47,268 bases of DNA from Alphaproteobacteria bacterium (GCA_947478955.1 CANJXJ010000006.1:1-47268); one strand, 5' to 3'; positions 24,221 through 33,092 are shown, counted from the first letter of the stretch. Numbers and translations: made by a program. Notes: a model not told the origin generated them from the sequence alone.

Positions 24221-25660
24221 ATGACCTTTGAAGACACCGGCCTTAGCGAGACTTTAGTTAAGCGTTTGGCTGAAATAGGCTTTACGATTCCTACTCCTAT
24301 CCAAAAAAAAGCAATCCCGATTGCCCTGCGCGGGCAAGATGTTATCGGCATGGCCCAAACGGGTACGGGCAAAACCGCTGCGTTTTTATTGCCTATCCTT
24401 AATATTCAAAATGATAAGGCACAAAAATCAAGAAATCCTAGTGTCCTAGTTTTAGAGCCAACCCGTGAGTTGGCCTTTCAGGTACAAGAAGCCCTTAAGC
24501 GCTTTGACCCTGAGGAAAACCTAAAATCAGTATTGCTGATTGGTGGTGACCCTATGGGCATGCAGGAACGAGAACTAAAAAAACCACACAATATTATTAT
24601 AGCCACGCCGGGGCGCCTGCTAGATTTCATGAATCGCGGCAAGCTATTAATGTATGGTGTGCAACATGTTGTTATAGATGAAGCAGACCGTATGCTTGAT
24701 ATGGGCTTCATTCCTGATGTTGATAAAATTTTAGCGGTACTCCCTAAAACCCGCCAAACGCTTTTGTTCAGCGCCACCATGACGCCAGACATTCGCAAGC
24801 TTGTTGAACAATACATGATGCTTCCTAAGACTGTTGAGGTTAAGGGCGAAAAGAGTAAAGCATCCATTGAACAAACCGCCGTATTAGTGAATGACATTAA
24901 TAAACGAGAGGCGTTGCGTAAAATTTTGCGCGACCATCCAAAGCTAAACGTGGTCGTATTTTGTAACCGCAAGCGGGACATTGATGAATTAAAGCGGTCT
25001 TTATCACGCCACAAGTTTTCCGTTGGTGCCATGCATGGTGACATGGAACAAGAAATGCGCAATAAAACCTTACAGGCGTTCAAGGCAGGCGAAATTGATA
25101 TTCTGATTGCAAGCGATGTGATTGCGCGTGGCGTAGATATTGAAGGCCTTGGCATGGTTGTGAACTTTAACGTGCCCTTGCAAGTTGAAGATTACATTCA
25201 CCGTATTGGCAGGACCGGGCGTGCTGACATGAAAGGCCTGGCGTTTACGTTGGTCAATGCAAAAGAACGCACTCTACTTAAAAATATTGAAACCCACTTA
25301 AATGCCACGCTGGAATTAGAAACTTTTGTGGAAGAAAAACCAGAAAAAAATTCCATTAAAAAGGATCAGCCAGAAAAAGAGATAACTGCTACGGCCACAA
25401 AAAAATCTTTCCCACAAACGCGGGATAAAAAAGCCCACAACGGACAAGATTATCAGCGGGATTATATATCTACAAGCTACGAGCCAAGCGGTCCGGTGAT
25501 TGGGTTTGGCTCAATCACGCCTGCATTTATGTTGCATGCGGTTGTGTTACCATCCTTAGCTGAAGAAGCACCTTTGGCGGAGCCAGCTGTGGTAGCGCCT
25601 GCCCCAAAAAAGCGAGCCCCCAAAAAGCCAGTTCGTAAAAAAACAGAGCCGACGGAATAA
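24221..25660 (+). CDS. DEAD-box ATP-dependent RNA helicase (RhlE-like)
   Basis: The 479-aa protein has the Q motif (GFTIPTPIQ), motif I AQTGTGKT at 45-52, Ia PTRELA, Ib TPGR, motif II DEAD at 153-156, motif III SAT, and C-terminal motifs ARGVDIEG and HRIGRTGR. After residue 375 comes a low-complexity, Lys/Pro/Ala-rich tail ending PKKRAPKKPVRKK, a typical RNA-binding extension. RhlE-type helicases assist ribosome assembly and RNA decay, often in the cold. A palindromic element starts 6 nt after the stop codon. Confidence 0.93.
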   Translation: MTFEDTGLSETLVKRLAEIGFTIPTPIQKKAIPIALRGQDVIGMAQTGTGKTAAFLLPILNIQNDKAQKSRNPSVLVLEPTRELAFQVQEALKRFDPEENLKSVLLIGGDPMGMQERELKKPHNIIIATPGRLLDFMNRGKLLMYGVQHVVIDEADRMLDMGFIPDVDKILAVLPKTRQTLLFSATMTPDIRKLVEQYMMLPKTVEVKGEKSKASIEQTAVLVNDINKREALRKILRDHPKLNVVVFCNRKRDIDELKRSLSRHKFSVGAMHGDMEQEMRNKTLQAFKAGEIDILIASDVIARGVDIEGLGMVVNFNVPLQVEDYIHRIGRTGRADMKGLAFTLVNAKERTLLKNIETHLNATLELETFVEEKPEKNSIKKDQPEKEITATATKKSFPQTRDKKAHNGQDYQRDYISTSYEPSGPVIGFGSITPAFMLHAVVLPSLAEEAPLAEPAVVAPAPKKRAPKKPVRKKTEPTE

Positions 25661-25666
25661 ATTCAC

Positions 25667-25989
25667 TGGATCCTCTGGTCAAGCCAGAGGAAAACTAGAA
25701 AGGGCGCAGGCTGCCCATGATGATGAATACACCGTCATTACGAAGGCTGAAAGCCAGCGGCAATCCAGTGAATGATATCTATAGTTTTATGGATCCTCTG
25801 GTCAAGCCAGAGGAAAACTGAAAAGAAGTAATTGCCCCCTAGTTTCCCCACAACTTGATCGCAGGGTCCATATCAATAGTTTGGATACTCTGATCAAGCC
25901 AGAGGAAAACTGAAAAGGGTGCCTCCTGTAGCTTCCCTGCGGCTTGACCCTTCCGCCCTAGTGTCCCTCTGGCTTGACCAGAGGGCCCA
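25667..25989. repeat. Cluster of six GGTCAAGCC palindromic elements
   Basis: The copies are 25667-25696 (+), 25790-25819 (+), 25841-25870 (-), 25882-25911 (+), 25930-25950 (-, partial) and 25960-25989 (-). Plus/minus pairs form inverted doublets with spacers of 18-21 nt. Between the first two lies a remnant of another alphaproteobacterial repeat (CGTCATTACGAAGGC then GGCAATCCAGTGAATG). The last minus copy forms the 3' end of the GIY-YIG gene and gives it its stop codon. Confidence 0.92.
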
Positions 25990-26290
25990 TTTCTATGCAA
26001 GTACTACCGGCAATTCCCTCATATAAATCATCCCAGTTGGGATTTTTTTCTTCTATAAGCGCGACCTTCCAATCACGCAACCAAGTTTTCAATCGTCTCT
26101 CACGCCATACCATCGTCGCTGCATCATCAAGTATTTCAAAGTAAACCAACTTGTCCAAGTCATACTTTGAAGTGAAGCTTTTTATAAGTTTTTCTTTATG
26201 CTGCCACACTCTTTTAATTAGGTCATCTGTCCGGCCAATATACAACGTTCCATTGGGTTTATTGGAGAGAATGTAAACATAATACGGCAT
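25958..26290 (-). CDS. GIY-YIG (URI/YhbQ-type) single-domain nuclease embedded in palindromic repeats
   Basis: The product is 110 aa from the ATG at 26290 (MPYYVYILSN); the frame upstream of it is translated repeat. The GIY-YIG core is complete: YVYILSN (the GIY strand), GTLYIGRTDDLIKRVWQHK (the YIG strand with catalytic Arg), and a Glu in the WRERRLKTW helix, ending in a NPNWDDLYE-type tail. The final nine residues (GPLVKPEGH) and the stop codon are encoded by the palindromic element at 25960-25989. Another copy (26299-26328) starts 8 nt before the start codon. Remnants of its 3' end occur at 26524-26568 and 33093-33139. It is a candidate driver of repeat mobility. Confidence 0.88.
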   Translation of the reverse strand: MPYYVYILSNKPNGTLYIGRTDDLIKRVWQHKEKLIKSFTSKYDLDKLVYFEILDDAATMVWRERRLKTWLRDWKVALIEEKNPNWDDLYEGIAGSTCIEMGPLVKPEGH

Positions 26291-26298
26291 AGATTCAC

Positions 26299-26584
26299 TG
26301 GACCCTCCGGTCAAGCCGGAGGGAAACTGCTGGAGGATAACAGCAAACATATAGCATGAGGGTTTAACGGGTGGTTAATGGGCTGGCAGCAATGGCATGG
26401 ACTCACTGGATCCTCTGGTCAAGCCAGAGGAAAACTGGAAAAGGTGCTTCCACACTCTCCCCACGACTAGATCGTAGGCCCCAGACTCCTTCTGGTGTCC
26501 CCCTGGCTTGACCAGAGGGCCCAGTTCTATACAAGTACTACCGACAATTTCCATATATGGATTATTCTAATCCGGAGGAAAACT
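26299..26584. repeat. Second cluster of GGTCAAGCC elements next to the nuclease gene
   Basis: The copies are 26299-26328 (+, just upstream of the GIY-YIG start), 26407-26436 (+), 26454-26483 (-, degenerate), 26494-26523 (-), and a tail-only fragment 26570-26584 (+). The order plus, degenerate minus, minus, nuclease remnant, plus tail repeats the order around the intact nuclease gene, as if one unit had been duplicated and then lost most of the gene. This, with the cluster before it, fills the gaps around the nuclease gene; I see no other gene here. Confidence 0.88.
26524..26568 (-). pseudogene. 3' remnant of a second GIY-YIG nuclease gene
   Basis: The minus-strand reading gives PYMEIVGSTCIELGP, matching DLYEGIAGSTCIEMGP at the end of the intact nuclease. 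It is preceded directly by a repeat tail and followed by the minus element 26494-26523, so both ends of the unit survive and the middle is deleted. Confidence 0.6.
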
Positions 26585-26600
26585 AAGAAGGATATAATAA

Positions 26601-26632
26601 AAAAAGCCCGGAAAGTTCCGAGCTCTTTTTAT
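26601..26632 (-). terminator. Terminator of the rplM-rpsI operon
   Basis: Hairpin AGCCCGGAA-AG-TTCCGAGCT (one mismatch) is flanked by A- and T-tracts. On the minus strand it follows the rpsI stop by about 20 nt, with a run of seven T. Confidence 0.82.
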
Positions 26633-26652
26633 TAAAGGAGTGATCCAAAACA

Positions 26653-27165
26653 CTAACGTTTACTGAACTGGAATCTACGGCGTGCTTTCGCTTGACCATA
26701 TTTCTTACGTTCAACAACGCGACTATCACGAGTCAAAAACCCACCTTGCTTTAGCAAGCTACGAAGCTCAGGTTCAAAGTTCACCAGAGCCTTACTAATT
26801 CCATGACGCACCGCGCCCGCTTGGCCAGATAGACCACCGCCGACTACTGTACACCAAACATCGTATTGAGCATCGCGGTTAACACTGTTAAACGGTTGAC
26901 CAATCAACATTTGCAGAACGGGGCGTGCAAAGTATTTAGCACCTTCACGACCGTTTACTAATAATTTACCATGACCAGGCTTAATCCAAACCCTAGCAAT
27001 TGCATTTTTACGCTTTCCAGTGGCATAGGCGCGACCTTGAGCATCAACCTTTTTTTCATACTTTATAGGTTGAGCAGTTTCAGAAGGAGCATTGGCCACG
27101 CCAGGCGCTACAACTTCACTAACCGCTGACTTTAGGTCTTCTAAACCAACTTTTATCGATGACAT
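26653..27165 (-). CDS. rpsI: 30S ribosomal protein S9
   Basis: The 170-aa protein has a conserved core from [19 protein letters not shown] to the Arg/Lys-rich C-terminus ([20 protein letters not shown]) that reaches the P-site tRNA. An N-terminal extension of about 40 residues (SVEVV-like [15 protein letters not shown]) is typical of alphaproteobacteria. It follows rplM by 1 nt, the universal rplM-rpsI order. The C-terminal SKR is intact. Confidence 0.97.
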   Translation of the reverse strand: MSSIKVGLEDLKSAVSEVVAPGVANAPSETAQPIKYEKKVDAQGRAYATGKRKNAIARVWIKPGHGKLLVNGREGAKYFARPVLQMLIGQPFNSVNRDAQYDVWCTVVGGGLSGQAGAVRHGISKALVNFEPELRSLLKQGGFLTRDSRVVERKKYGQAKARRRFQFSKR

Positions 27166-27166
27166 G

Positions 27167-27634
27167 TTAGCTCCTCTTACTATTTTTGACGTTCATTGAT
27201 GCGACATCTAATACAATTGGCTGTTGTGCATCGTGAGGATGCTCACTGCCTGCATACACTTTTAAGTTACGCATAATTTGGCGTCCCAAAGGTCCACGAG
27301 GAACCATCCGCTCAACTGCTTTAATAAGTACACGCTCAGGGTGCTTACTCGATAAAATCTGCCCCATGGTGCGTTCTTTAATACCGCCAGCATAGCCTGT
27401 ATGCCAGTAAAATATTTTGTCTTCTAACTTGTTACCCGTGAAATGCACTTTTCCAGCATTGATTACGACCACATTGTCGCCACAATCTACGTGGGGTGTA
27501 TATGAAGCCTTATGCTTACCGCGCAGGCGGTTCGCTAATACAGTAGCTAGACGGCCCACTACTAAATCAGTAGCGTCAACCAAAAGCCACTGTTTCTTTA
27601 CGTCCTCTGGACGAATCGATATAGTCGTTTTCAT
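27167..27634 (-). CDS. rplM: 50S ribosomal protein L13
   Basis: The 155-aa protein has [24 protein letters not shown], then [20 protein letters not shown], then GHP-like [24 protein letters not shown]. It is the first gene of the rplM-rpsI operon. The start ATG at 27634 is preceded by GAGGGATAAGTC. An alphaproteobacterial repeat remnant (GTCATTCCCGC) lies just upstream. Confidence 0.97.
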   Translation of the reverse strand: MKTTISIRPEDVKKQWLLVDATDLVVGRLATVLANRLRGKHKASYTPHVDCGDNVVVINAGKVHFTGNKLEDKIFYWHTGYAGGIKERTMGQILSSKHPERVLIKAVERMVPRGPLGRQIMRNLKVYAGSEHPHDAQQPIVLDVASMNVKNSKRS

Positions 27635-27907
27635 GACTTATCCCTCTGTCATTCCCGCAAAACGGAAATCCACAATCTAATTAAACTTAGGTTTTTTATA
27701 ACCAATTTTAAAATTGATTGCAAGAAAAAACGTGAGAGCGGCGGAAAATATGGAAACCAACGACCATGGTATTATGATACCTCCTTAAAAACTCACACTT
27801 TATTCTTTAATGTTTAAAATTTTAGAGATTGGTGGTTGCACATCCTGAAATATAGCTACTACAATAACGTTGTTAATTTAAACATCTTCTATCTAAGGGG
27901 TAATCAC

Positions 27908-28480
27908 ATGAATACTTATATTAAAATATTAAGTGCAGCACTTTTAGTTTCAAGTACCAGTAGCGTTTTTGCTAGTGATGATGCGGTTGATTCTGCTGAC
28001 ACTCACCAAGCTACAGGAACCGTCGCGGCATCACTTACTGTTCCTACGGTATTAGCAGATGCTAGTACCAGCCATGCAGCTACAGTACATGCGACAAAGC
28101 CAAGCGATGCAGCCATTACTACTGCACTTGCTGTCTTGACTGTTGAATCAACCACAGGTGGAGCTACTGGAGCTACGCTAGCTTCTTCTTCAGGAATGCC
28201 AGCTCATGATAGCGATGATGATGGTGCTGATGAAGCTGCTACTGCTTCAACTCACGCTGTCGTCACAAGCAATGTACCAACAGCATCCTCAGCTGCCACA
28301 GCCGTAGAAACTGATGCAGAGTTTGCAACACGTGTTCTTACTAAGTTTCCTGGCTTAACACCTGCTCAATACATAAATGATCACCATAAAGTTTTGTTCG
28401 ACGGCAAAGCCACGCTGAAACTAGCAGCGGTTCGTGCAAGATTAGAAGCAGGGATACTTGCTCTGACAAGCGCTGAATAA
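27908..28480 (+). CDS. Ala/Thr-rich secreted protein, family member 1
   Basis: The product is 190 aa from the ATG at 27908, which has AGGGG upstream and opens a signal peptide (MNTYIKILSAALLVSSTSSV, cleavage FAS-DDA). The middle is low complexity (Ala, Thr, Ser with DSDDDGADEA). The C-terminal 50 residues (RVLTKFPGL, then TLKLAAVRARLEAGILAL) resemble a block in the next two genes (VRAxxxxG motif). The three genes form a tandem family with a shared domain and variable low-complexity parts. The function is unknown; secreted surface or host-contact proteins are plausible. Confidence 0.66.
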   Translation: MNTYIKILSAALLVSSTSSVFASDDAVDSADTHQATGTVAASLTVPTVLADASTSHAATVHATKPSDAAITTALAVLTVESTTGGATGATLASSSGMPAHDSDDDGADEAATASTHAVVTSNVPTASSAATAVETDAEFATRVLTKFPGLTPAQYINDHHKVLFDGKATLKLAAVRARLEAGILALTSAE

Positions 28481-28507
28481 ATAAAACTTTTAACTTTTAG
28501 TACCTTT

Positions 28508-28545
28508 AAAACTGCGTCCCCTTGGGGCGCAGTTTTATTTTTCAA
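28508..28545 (+). terminator. Terminator of secreted family member 1
   Basis: AAACTGCGTCCCC-TT-GGGGCGCAGTTT (one mismatch) is followed by TATTTTT. Confidence 0.93.
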
Positions 28546-28682
28546 AAAAACCATTGCAAATTTTTTTTTTTGCACCTATAACTTATTTAGTCAATCCTTA
28601 GTAGTTTGTTAAGAGTTTTGCTCTACAATCTAAAATTGCTGGGGGAACGTACATTTGTTAATCATTCTAAGGAGGAATATTT

Positions 28683-29570
28683 ATGAAATTTATTAAAACG
28701 CTTAGCGTAGCACTTTTAATTGCTGCTTCAACACAAGCTTTTGCTGCTGATGCATTAGCTGACAGAGCTGTGACAGCAAGAACGCTTTACGCTGCGGGAA
28801 TTAGAAACGCTGATACAATCACCAATGAAACGTTAGCAGCTAGCGGTTTTAAGAAATCTCTTGCTTTGGCAAAAGTAAGAGCAGCATTTATTGCTGGTTG
28901 CGCTGACAACAACCTAGTATTGGCAGCAATAGCACCAGTGGTAGCGCATCGTGCTCCTCTTGCTCTTGACCTTGGAACAGCACCACAACACGGAACTGCT
29001 GCTGATCATGCTACGATAATGGCAGGATTTGGTGCTGGTACTCATGCAATTGTTAACATTGCAGAGCATCATATTGATGCGCCAACTCTAGTTCAACTTC
29101 GTGCTGGTACTCATGTTGTAGCTGATCGTGCAGCCATCCATGCTGAAACTGCAGCTAAAGTGCTAGCAGAACGCGGCCTAGCTGCTTTAACTGTATCAAA
29201 CACAACTTTGAGAGCTGCAGCTGCTGCAACGTACAAACTAGTACCAGCGCCACAAAGGCCACAAGTTCTAAGAGAAGCTTATACAGCAATTACTGATGCA
29301 GATGCTCTAGTTACAGTAGGTGACGTTGCTGCTTTGACCGGTGGTAACATCACTCCTATGGATGATGGCGTCGCTGGTGGTGGTGTTCCTGCACCTCTAC
29401 CACCTGTAAATGCAGCGGATTTCTTGGCTGCACTTAACGAAACTGTGCCAATTGCTGGTTTTGACGTAGGTAACACTCTTGCTGCATTACACATAGCTCA
29501 TGACGTTGCTAACTTAGCAGAAATTAATGCACTTGAAGCATTAGCACTAGCATATCAAGATTTTGTGTAA
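28683..29570 (+). CDS. Ala-rich secreted protein, family member 2
   Basis: The 295-aa protein has a perfect AGGAGG 7 nt before the ATG and a strong signal peptide (MKFIKTLSVALLIAASTQAF, cleavage FAA-DAL), so it is probably highly expressed. An N-terminal block (RTLYAAGIRNADTITNETLA, then ALAKVRAAFIAGC) is followed by two GTH motifs (AGTHAIVNIAEHHID and AGTHVVADRAAIH), a TYKLVPAPQRPQVLREAY block, and a C-terminal AADFLAALNETVPIAG block. Each block recurs in the next gene in the same order. I recognise no database family; the two genes are clear paralogues. Confidence 0.72.
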   Translation: MKFIKTLSVALLIAASTQAFAADALADRAVTARTLYAAGIRNADTITNETLAASGFKKSLALAKVRAAFIAGCADNNLVLAAIAPVVAHRAPLALDLGTAPQHGTAADHATIMAGFGAGTHAIVNIAEHHIDAPTLVQLRAGTHVVADRAAIHAETAAKVLAERGLAALTVSNTTLRAAAAATYKLVPAPQRPQVLREAYTAITDADALVTVGDVAALTGGNITPMDDGVAGGGVPAPLPPVNAADFLAALNETVPIAGFDVGNTLAALHIAHDVANLAEINALEALALAYQDFV

Positions 29571-29619
29571 ATTAAGAAGGGGGAATATCCCCTTTGTATT
29601 TACAAAAATTTAAATGAAT

Positions 29620-29659
29620 AAAAGGGGGAGAAAGGCTTTTAGTCTTTTTCCCTTTTTTT
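29620..29659 (+). terminator. Terminator of secreted family member 2
   Basis: AAAGGGGGAGAAAG and CTTTTTCCCTTT flank a short loop, followed by TTTTT. A smaller AAGGGG/CCCCTT hairpin precedes it at 29576-29594. Confidence 0.8.
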
Positions 29660-29693
29660 ATGGCACAACTAACAGATATAAATAGGCAAAGTT

Positions 29694-30614
29694 ATGATTA
29701 AAAGAATTTTTTGCACTGCACTCATAGGATTTTTAACACCTCAGATTTTTTGTGCTGATGGTGACGTTGATGGTGTTCCTAGTCTGGGAGATCTAGATGT
29801 AGGCGTAGGTGGCTCACTTTTAGCGAAATCTATGGGATCATCAGTATCACTTGAAATATTGGACCCAATGAAAGCCGAACCACGTATTTTAGCGCAAAGG
29901 CTCTCTAGTATTGGAGTGACAGCAGCAAATGTAGACTTCATCACTAATGATACTTTAGGTACTTGCTTCTTTTCAAAAACTCTGAGTTTAAAAGGAGTTA
30001 GAGCTCGTGCTGCAGAAGGTTTTAGGCAACTAGCAGCTCCGCCTGTACCTGGAGCACTTTCTGCTGAAGCTAGAGCAGATTATTTTAAATTTGAAGATAA
30101 AGTGGATGGCTTGAAAGCCGGAACTCATGCTGTAATTAACCTTGGCGAGCATAACTTAGATATTGATAAGTTAGCTGGTCTTAAGAGTGGAACGCATGTT
30201 ATTTCTGACCGAGCTGCTCTTGCTGTAGCTAAAGCTGAAAGAGATTTAGCACAAAGAAATCTACAAGAAATGGTTAATATTGCCACTATGTTCAAGAGGG
30301 CTGCAGCCCAAACATATAAACTCGTTCCAGTTGGTTCTAGGCCACAACATTTGAGAGAGGCTTATGCTGAAATTACCGATCAAGAAGCATTCGTCATTGT
30401 ATCAGCCATTAGAGTCCCTCTTCAACCAAAGACAGACGCTGATGCTAACGCAGGTGCACCTGTAGATGCAGCAACTTTCTTGGCTGCACTTAACGGCGAT
30501 GCACCAATCGCCACCATGGATGTAGGCAGGACTGTAGCAGCATTACAAACGGCAGCAGGCAATCCTCTTGCTGAACTTGAAGCACTTATTGCCAAGTATG
30601 CCGGGCTTATGTAA
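29694..30614 (+). CDS. Secreted protein, family member 3 (paralogue of the upstream gene)
   Basis: The 306-aa protein has a signal peptide (MIKRIFCTALIGFLTPQIFC, cleavage near FCA-DGD). After a Gly/Asp-rich start it carries the same blocks as its neighbour: RLSSIGVTAANVDFITNDTL with LKGVRARAAEGF, the paired GTH motifs (AGTHAVINLGEHNLD; SGTHVISDRAAL), TYKLVPVGSRPQHLREAY, and ATFLAALNGDAPIATMDVGR. Identity to member 2 looks around 40 percent in these blocks and low between them, so the duplication is old and the blocks are under selection. Member 1 keeps only the VRAR block. Confidence 0.72.
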   Translation: MIKRIFCTALIGFLTPQIFCADGDVDGVPSLGDLDVGVGGSLLAKSMGSSVSLEILDPMKAEPRILAQRLSSIGVTAANVDFITNDTLGTCFFSKTLSLKGVRARAAEGFRQLAAPPVPGALSAEARADYFKFEDKVDGLKAGTHAVINLGEHNLDIDKLAGLKSGTHVISDRAALAVAKAERDLAQRNLQEMVNIATMFKRAAAQTYKLVPVGSRPQHLREAYAEITDQEAFVIVSAIRVPLQPKTDADANAGAPVDAATFLAALNGDAPIATMDVGRTVAALQTAAGNPLAELEALIAKYAGLM

Positions 30615-30643
30615 TTATATACGCTAAAAATTGTTCCTGCCCC

Positions 30644-30679
30644 AAAGCCTCATAGTTTTAAAGACTACGGGGCTTTTTT
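30644..30679 (+). terminator. Terminator of secreted family member 3
   Basis: AAAGCC-TCA-TAGT and ACTA-CGG-GGCTTT pair around a 7-nt loop and are followed by TTTTTT-rich sequence. Confidence 0.8.
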
Positions 30680-30700
30680 ATGTGTATATAATGAAATAGT

Positions 30701-30886
30701 CTAGCCCTCAGTCAACGCTTTTAACCCCATTACCTCTACTTTGTCACCTAGCCAATACCGTTTGTTCTTAGGGAAAATTAGCTTAACCTCATCCAACTTA
30801 AGATCTTTAGTACTTATGTTCATAGTTTTAGAAAGAGAGAGAGGATGCATCCGCATATTTGAGATCAATCCCAATGCACTTACCAT
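30701..30886 (-). CDS. Short frame of doubtful status (61 codons)
   Basis: The C-terminal 30 residues (DEVKLIFPKNKRYWLGDKVE, then VMGLKAL) have the feel of an OB/S1-type beta strand region, such as the end of RNase R (RxYRLGDxVxV), but nothing upstream in the frame supports a complete domain. It has no good Shine-Dalgarno. It could be a gene remnant or chance. The rest of the 425-base gap between the secreted family and kup contains only the terminator. Confidence 0.25.
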   Translation of the reverse strand: MVSALGLISNMRMHPLSLSKTMNISTKDLKLDEVKLIFPKNKRYWLGDKVEVMGLKALTEG

Positions 30887-31039
30887 TATGAAATAATACT
30901 AAGTCAATTTTTGCCACGCTATAGCTGGGCCAAAAATAGCAACCTTATCACCTCATGCTTGAAAGTTAGAATTTCGACTTCTATTTTTCAAATTCAATAT
31001 TGAATCTTCGAATTTTCAATAGTCTTCAGCCCTTAAAAA

Positions 31040-32908
31040 CTAATGAATCAGCACCTGAACACCTAATTCCATCACCCGCTGATGAGGGATTTCAAAGAAA
31101 TGCCCCGCACTTGCTGTGTTGCGCAACATACACCGAAATAGTCGGGCACCTAATCCTCGCCATCCCTTTAACCGCGAACCCAGCATGGGTACGGCATGTA
31201 ACAAAAAGAATGTGCTATGGGTTATATCAAGTTCTAGCCCTTTGGCCTGGGCACTTTTTATAATAGATGACATTCTTGCGCTTTGCATAAATCCGTAGTG
31301 CGCCACCACTTGAATAAATCCATTTGAAAAATTGTTCAAAAAAATTCGTTCATTTTTAGGAACCCAGGGAATGGTGTGGTTTTGAATGGTTAAGATAATC
31401 ACCCGCTCAGATAAGCACCTAGTGTGTTCTATATGTTTGAGCAACGACAACGGCACATGGTCAATATCTTTAGATAAAAATACTGCTGTTCCTGGCACAC
31501 GGGTTATCACTTGCGGATGAAACCGCTCAAAAAACTGGCTAAAGCTTAAGGATAATTTACGGGTTTTATCATTCATATATTTACGCTGCTTGTGCCAGAC
31601 ATTCATCACTACCCACATTACCACCCCAATGGCCACAGGTATCCACCCTCCATGGGAAAATTTCAAGAAATTGGCTACTAAAAAGGTTACATCAACCAAA
31701 AATAATACACCAAAGGTTAAGAGCACAGCCCATAGCCTCCATCTAAAGACGCGAAGCATCGCTACCATGGCTAACAGGCTTGTCATGACCATGACCCCGC
31801 TAACCGATAATCCATAAGCCGATGCCAATCGATCAGAATTTTTAAACACCAGCACCATCATCATCACGCCGGCGCACAGCATCCAATTAATCGCAGGAAT
31901 ATAAATACGCCCATATTGCTGGGCGGAGGTGTGAATAATGCGCATGCGCGGCAGGTAATCAAGCTGAATAGCTTGCCCGCATAGGGAAAATAATCCTGAT
32001 ATTACCGATTGGGAAGCAATCACACTGGCAACGGTTGCCAATCCCACCATGTACAACATATAGGGTTCAGGAACCAAATAAAAAAATGGATTACTAAGGG
32101 CGCCTGGATGATGCATTAACGCTGCCCCTTGGCCAAAGTAATTTAATACCAAGCAAGGCCACACGAGGGCAACCCATGAAAAGCGAATAGCCCTAGGGCC
32201 AAAATGGCCCATATCGGCATACAAGGCCTCAGCACCGGTTACACATAACACCACAACCCCCAATAGAGGCAGCACTTGATGAGGGTGGTTATATGCTAAA
32301 TGAAAGCCATAGAAAGGATTAATCGCCTTAAGCACGGTAGGATTTTGCCAAACCTGCCATCCTCCTAGTGCTCCAAGCACGATAAACCATATCAACATAA
32401 TGGGACCAAACAAACTTCCAATGCGATCAGTTCCTTTGGCTTGCAACAAGAATAAAATCAAGATCACTACAAGGGAGGCGGGGACAATATACGGGGTAAA
32501 TTTGGGAGCCGCCATAGTTACCCCCTCTAGGGCACTGAGCACAGAAATAGCGGGCGTAATCAGGGTATCACCCCAAAATAGGGCAGCACCTATTAATCCT
32601 AAGGAAATTAATGCCCGCGTGGAAAGAAATTTTAGCCGTCGATTACTGATCAGGGCCAATAGGGCCAAAATGCCCCCTTCCCCATGGTTGTGAGCCCGCA
32701 AGATGAGCATCACATATTTAATCGTCACCACCAGCACCAATACCCAGAAAATTAAGGAAAGCACCCCTAAAATATTGGCCTCATTTAAGGCGATATGGGT
32801 GTCTGTAAAACATTCTCTTATAGCGTATAGGGGGCTTGTGCCAATATCCCCATAGACCACTCCTAAGGTGGCAATAATTGGGAGTGTATGATGATGTGCC
32901 CTGTGCAT
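31040..32908 (-). CDS. kup: KUP-family potassium transporter
   Basis: The 622-aa protein has 12 predicted TM helices followed by a cytosolic C-terminal domain. The family signature TLGVVYGDIGTSPLYAIRE is at residues about 14-32, GEGGILALLALIS near 76-88, and WGDTLITPAISVLSALEGV near 114-132. The C-terminal part (VPGTAVFLSKDIDHVPLSLL) is also typical. It takes up potassium by proton symport in the inner membrane. It is a single gene with palindromic elements directly upstream at 32971. Confidence 0.96.
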   Translation of the reverse strand: MHRAHHHTLPIIATLGVVYGDIGTSPLYAIRECFTDTHIALNEANILGVLSLIFWVLVLVVTIKYVMLILRAHNHGEGGILALLALISNRRLKFLSTRALISLGLIGAALFWGDTLITPAISVLSALEGVTMAAPKFTPYIVPASLVVILILFLLQAKGTDRIGSLFGPIMLIWFIVLGALGGWQVWQNPTVLKAINPFYGFHLAYNHPHQVLPLLGVVVLCVTGAEALYADMGHFGPRAIRFSWVALVWPCLVLNYFGQGAALMHHPGALSNPFFYLVPEPYMLYMVGLATVASVIASQSVISGLFSLCGQAIQLDYLPRMRIIHTSAQQYGRIYIPAINWMLCAGVMMMVLVFKNSDRLASAYGLSVSGVMVMTSLLAMVAMLRVFRWRLWAVLLTFGVLFLVDVTFLVANFLKFSHGGWIPVAIGVVMWVVMNVWHKQRKYMNDKTRKLSLSFSQFFERFHPQVITRVPGTAVFLSKDIDHVPLSLLKHIEHTRCLSERVIILTIQNHTIPWVPKNERIFLNNFSNGFIQVVAHYGFMQSARMSSIIKSAQAKGLELDITHSTFFLLHAVPMLGSRLKGWRGLGARLFRCMLRNTASAGHFFEIPHQRVMELGVQVLIH

Positions 32909-32970
32909 AGGTAAAGGATATGACAGGGGTTTTAATAAGTAGTTAATGAGTGGTTATGGCATAGATTAGG

Positions 32971-33092
32971 TGGACCCTCCGGTCAAGCCGGAGGGAAATT
33001 GGGAGGCGTGTATTCAGGGATCCTCCGGGCAAGCAGGAGGAATACTAGAGAGCTTTTACCTTAGTGTCCCTCTGGCTTGACCAGAGGGTCCA
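32971..33092. repeat. Three GGTCAAGCC palindromic elements upstream of kup
   Basis: The copies are 32971-33000 (+), 33017-33046 (+, degenerate core GGGCAAGC) and 33063-33092 (-). The sequence GGCATAGATT just before the first copy equals the start-codon region of the GIY-YIG gene in the other cluster. The rest of this 354-base gap (33140-33262) is AT-rich, with no gene seen. Confidence 0.88.

Noticed and set aside
24478-25155. 225-codon minus-strand frame
   Set aside because: It is antisense to the DEAD-box helicase core and is explained by codon constraint.
25667-25696. Palindromic element as Rho-independent terminator of the helicase
   Set aside because: The hairpin is followed by GAAAACT, not a T-tract, and copies occur in gene leaders and in both orientations.
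26291-26350. N-terminal extension of the GIY-YIG protein (QQFPSGLTGG)
   Set aside because: It is translation of the plus palindromic element; the family start MPYYVYILSN is at 26290.
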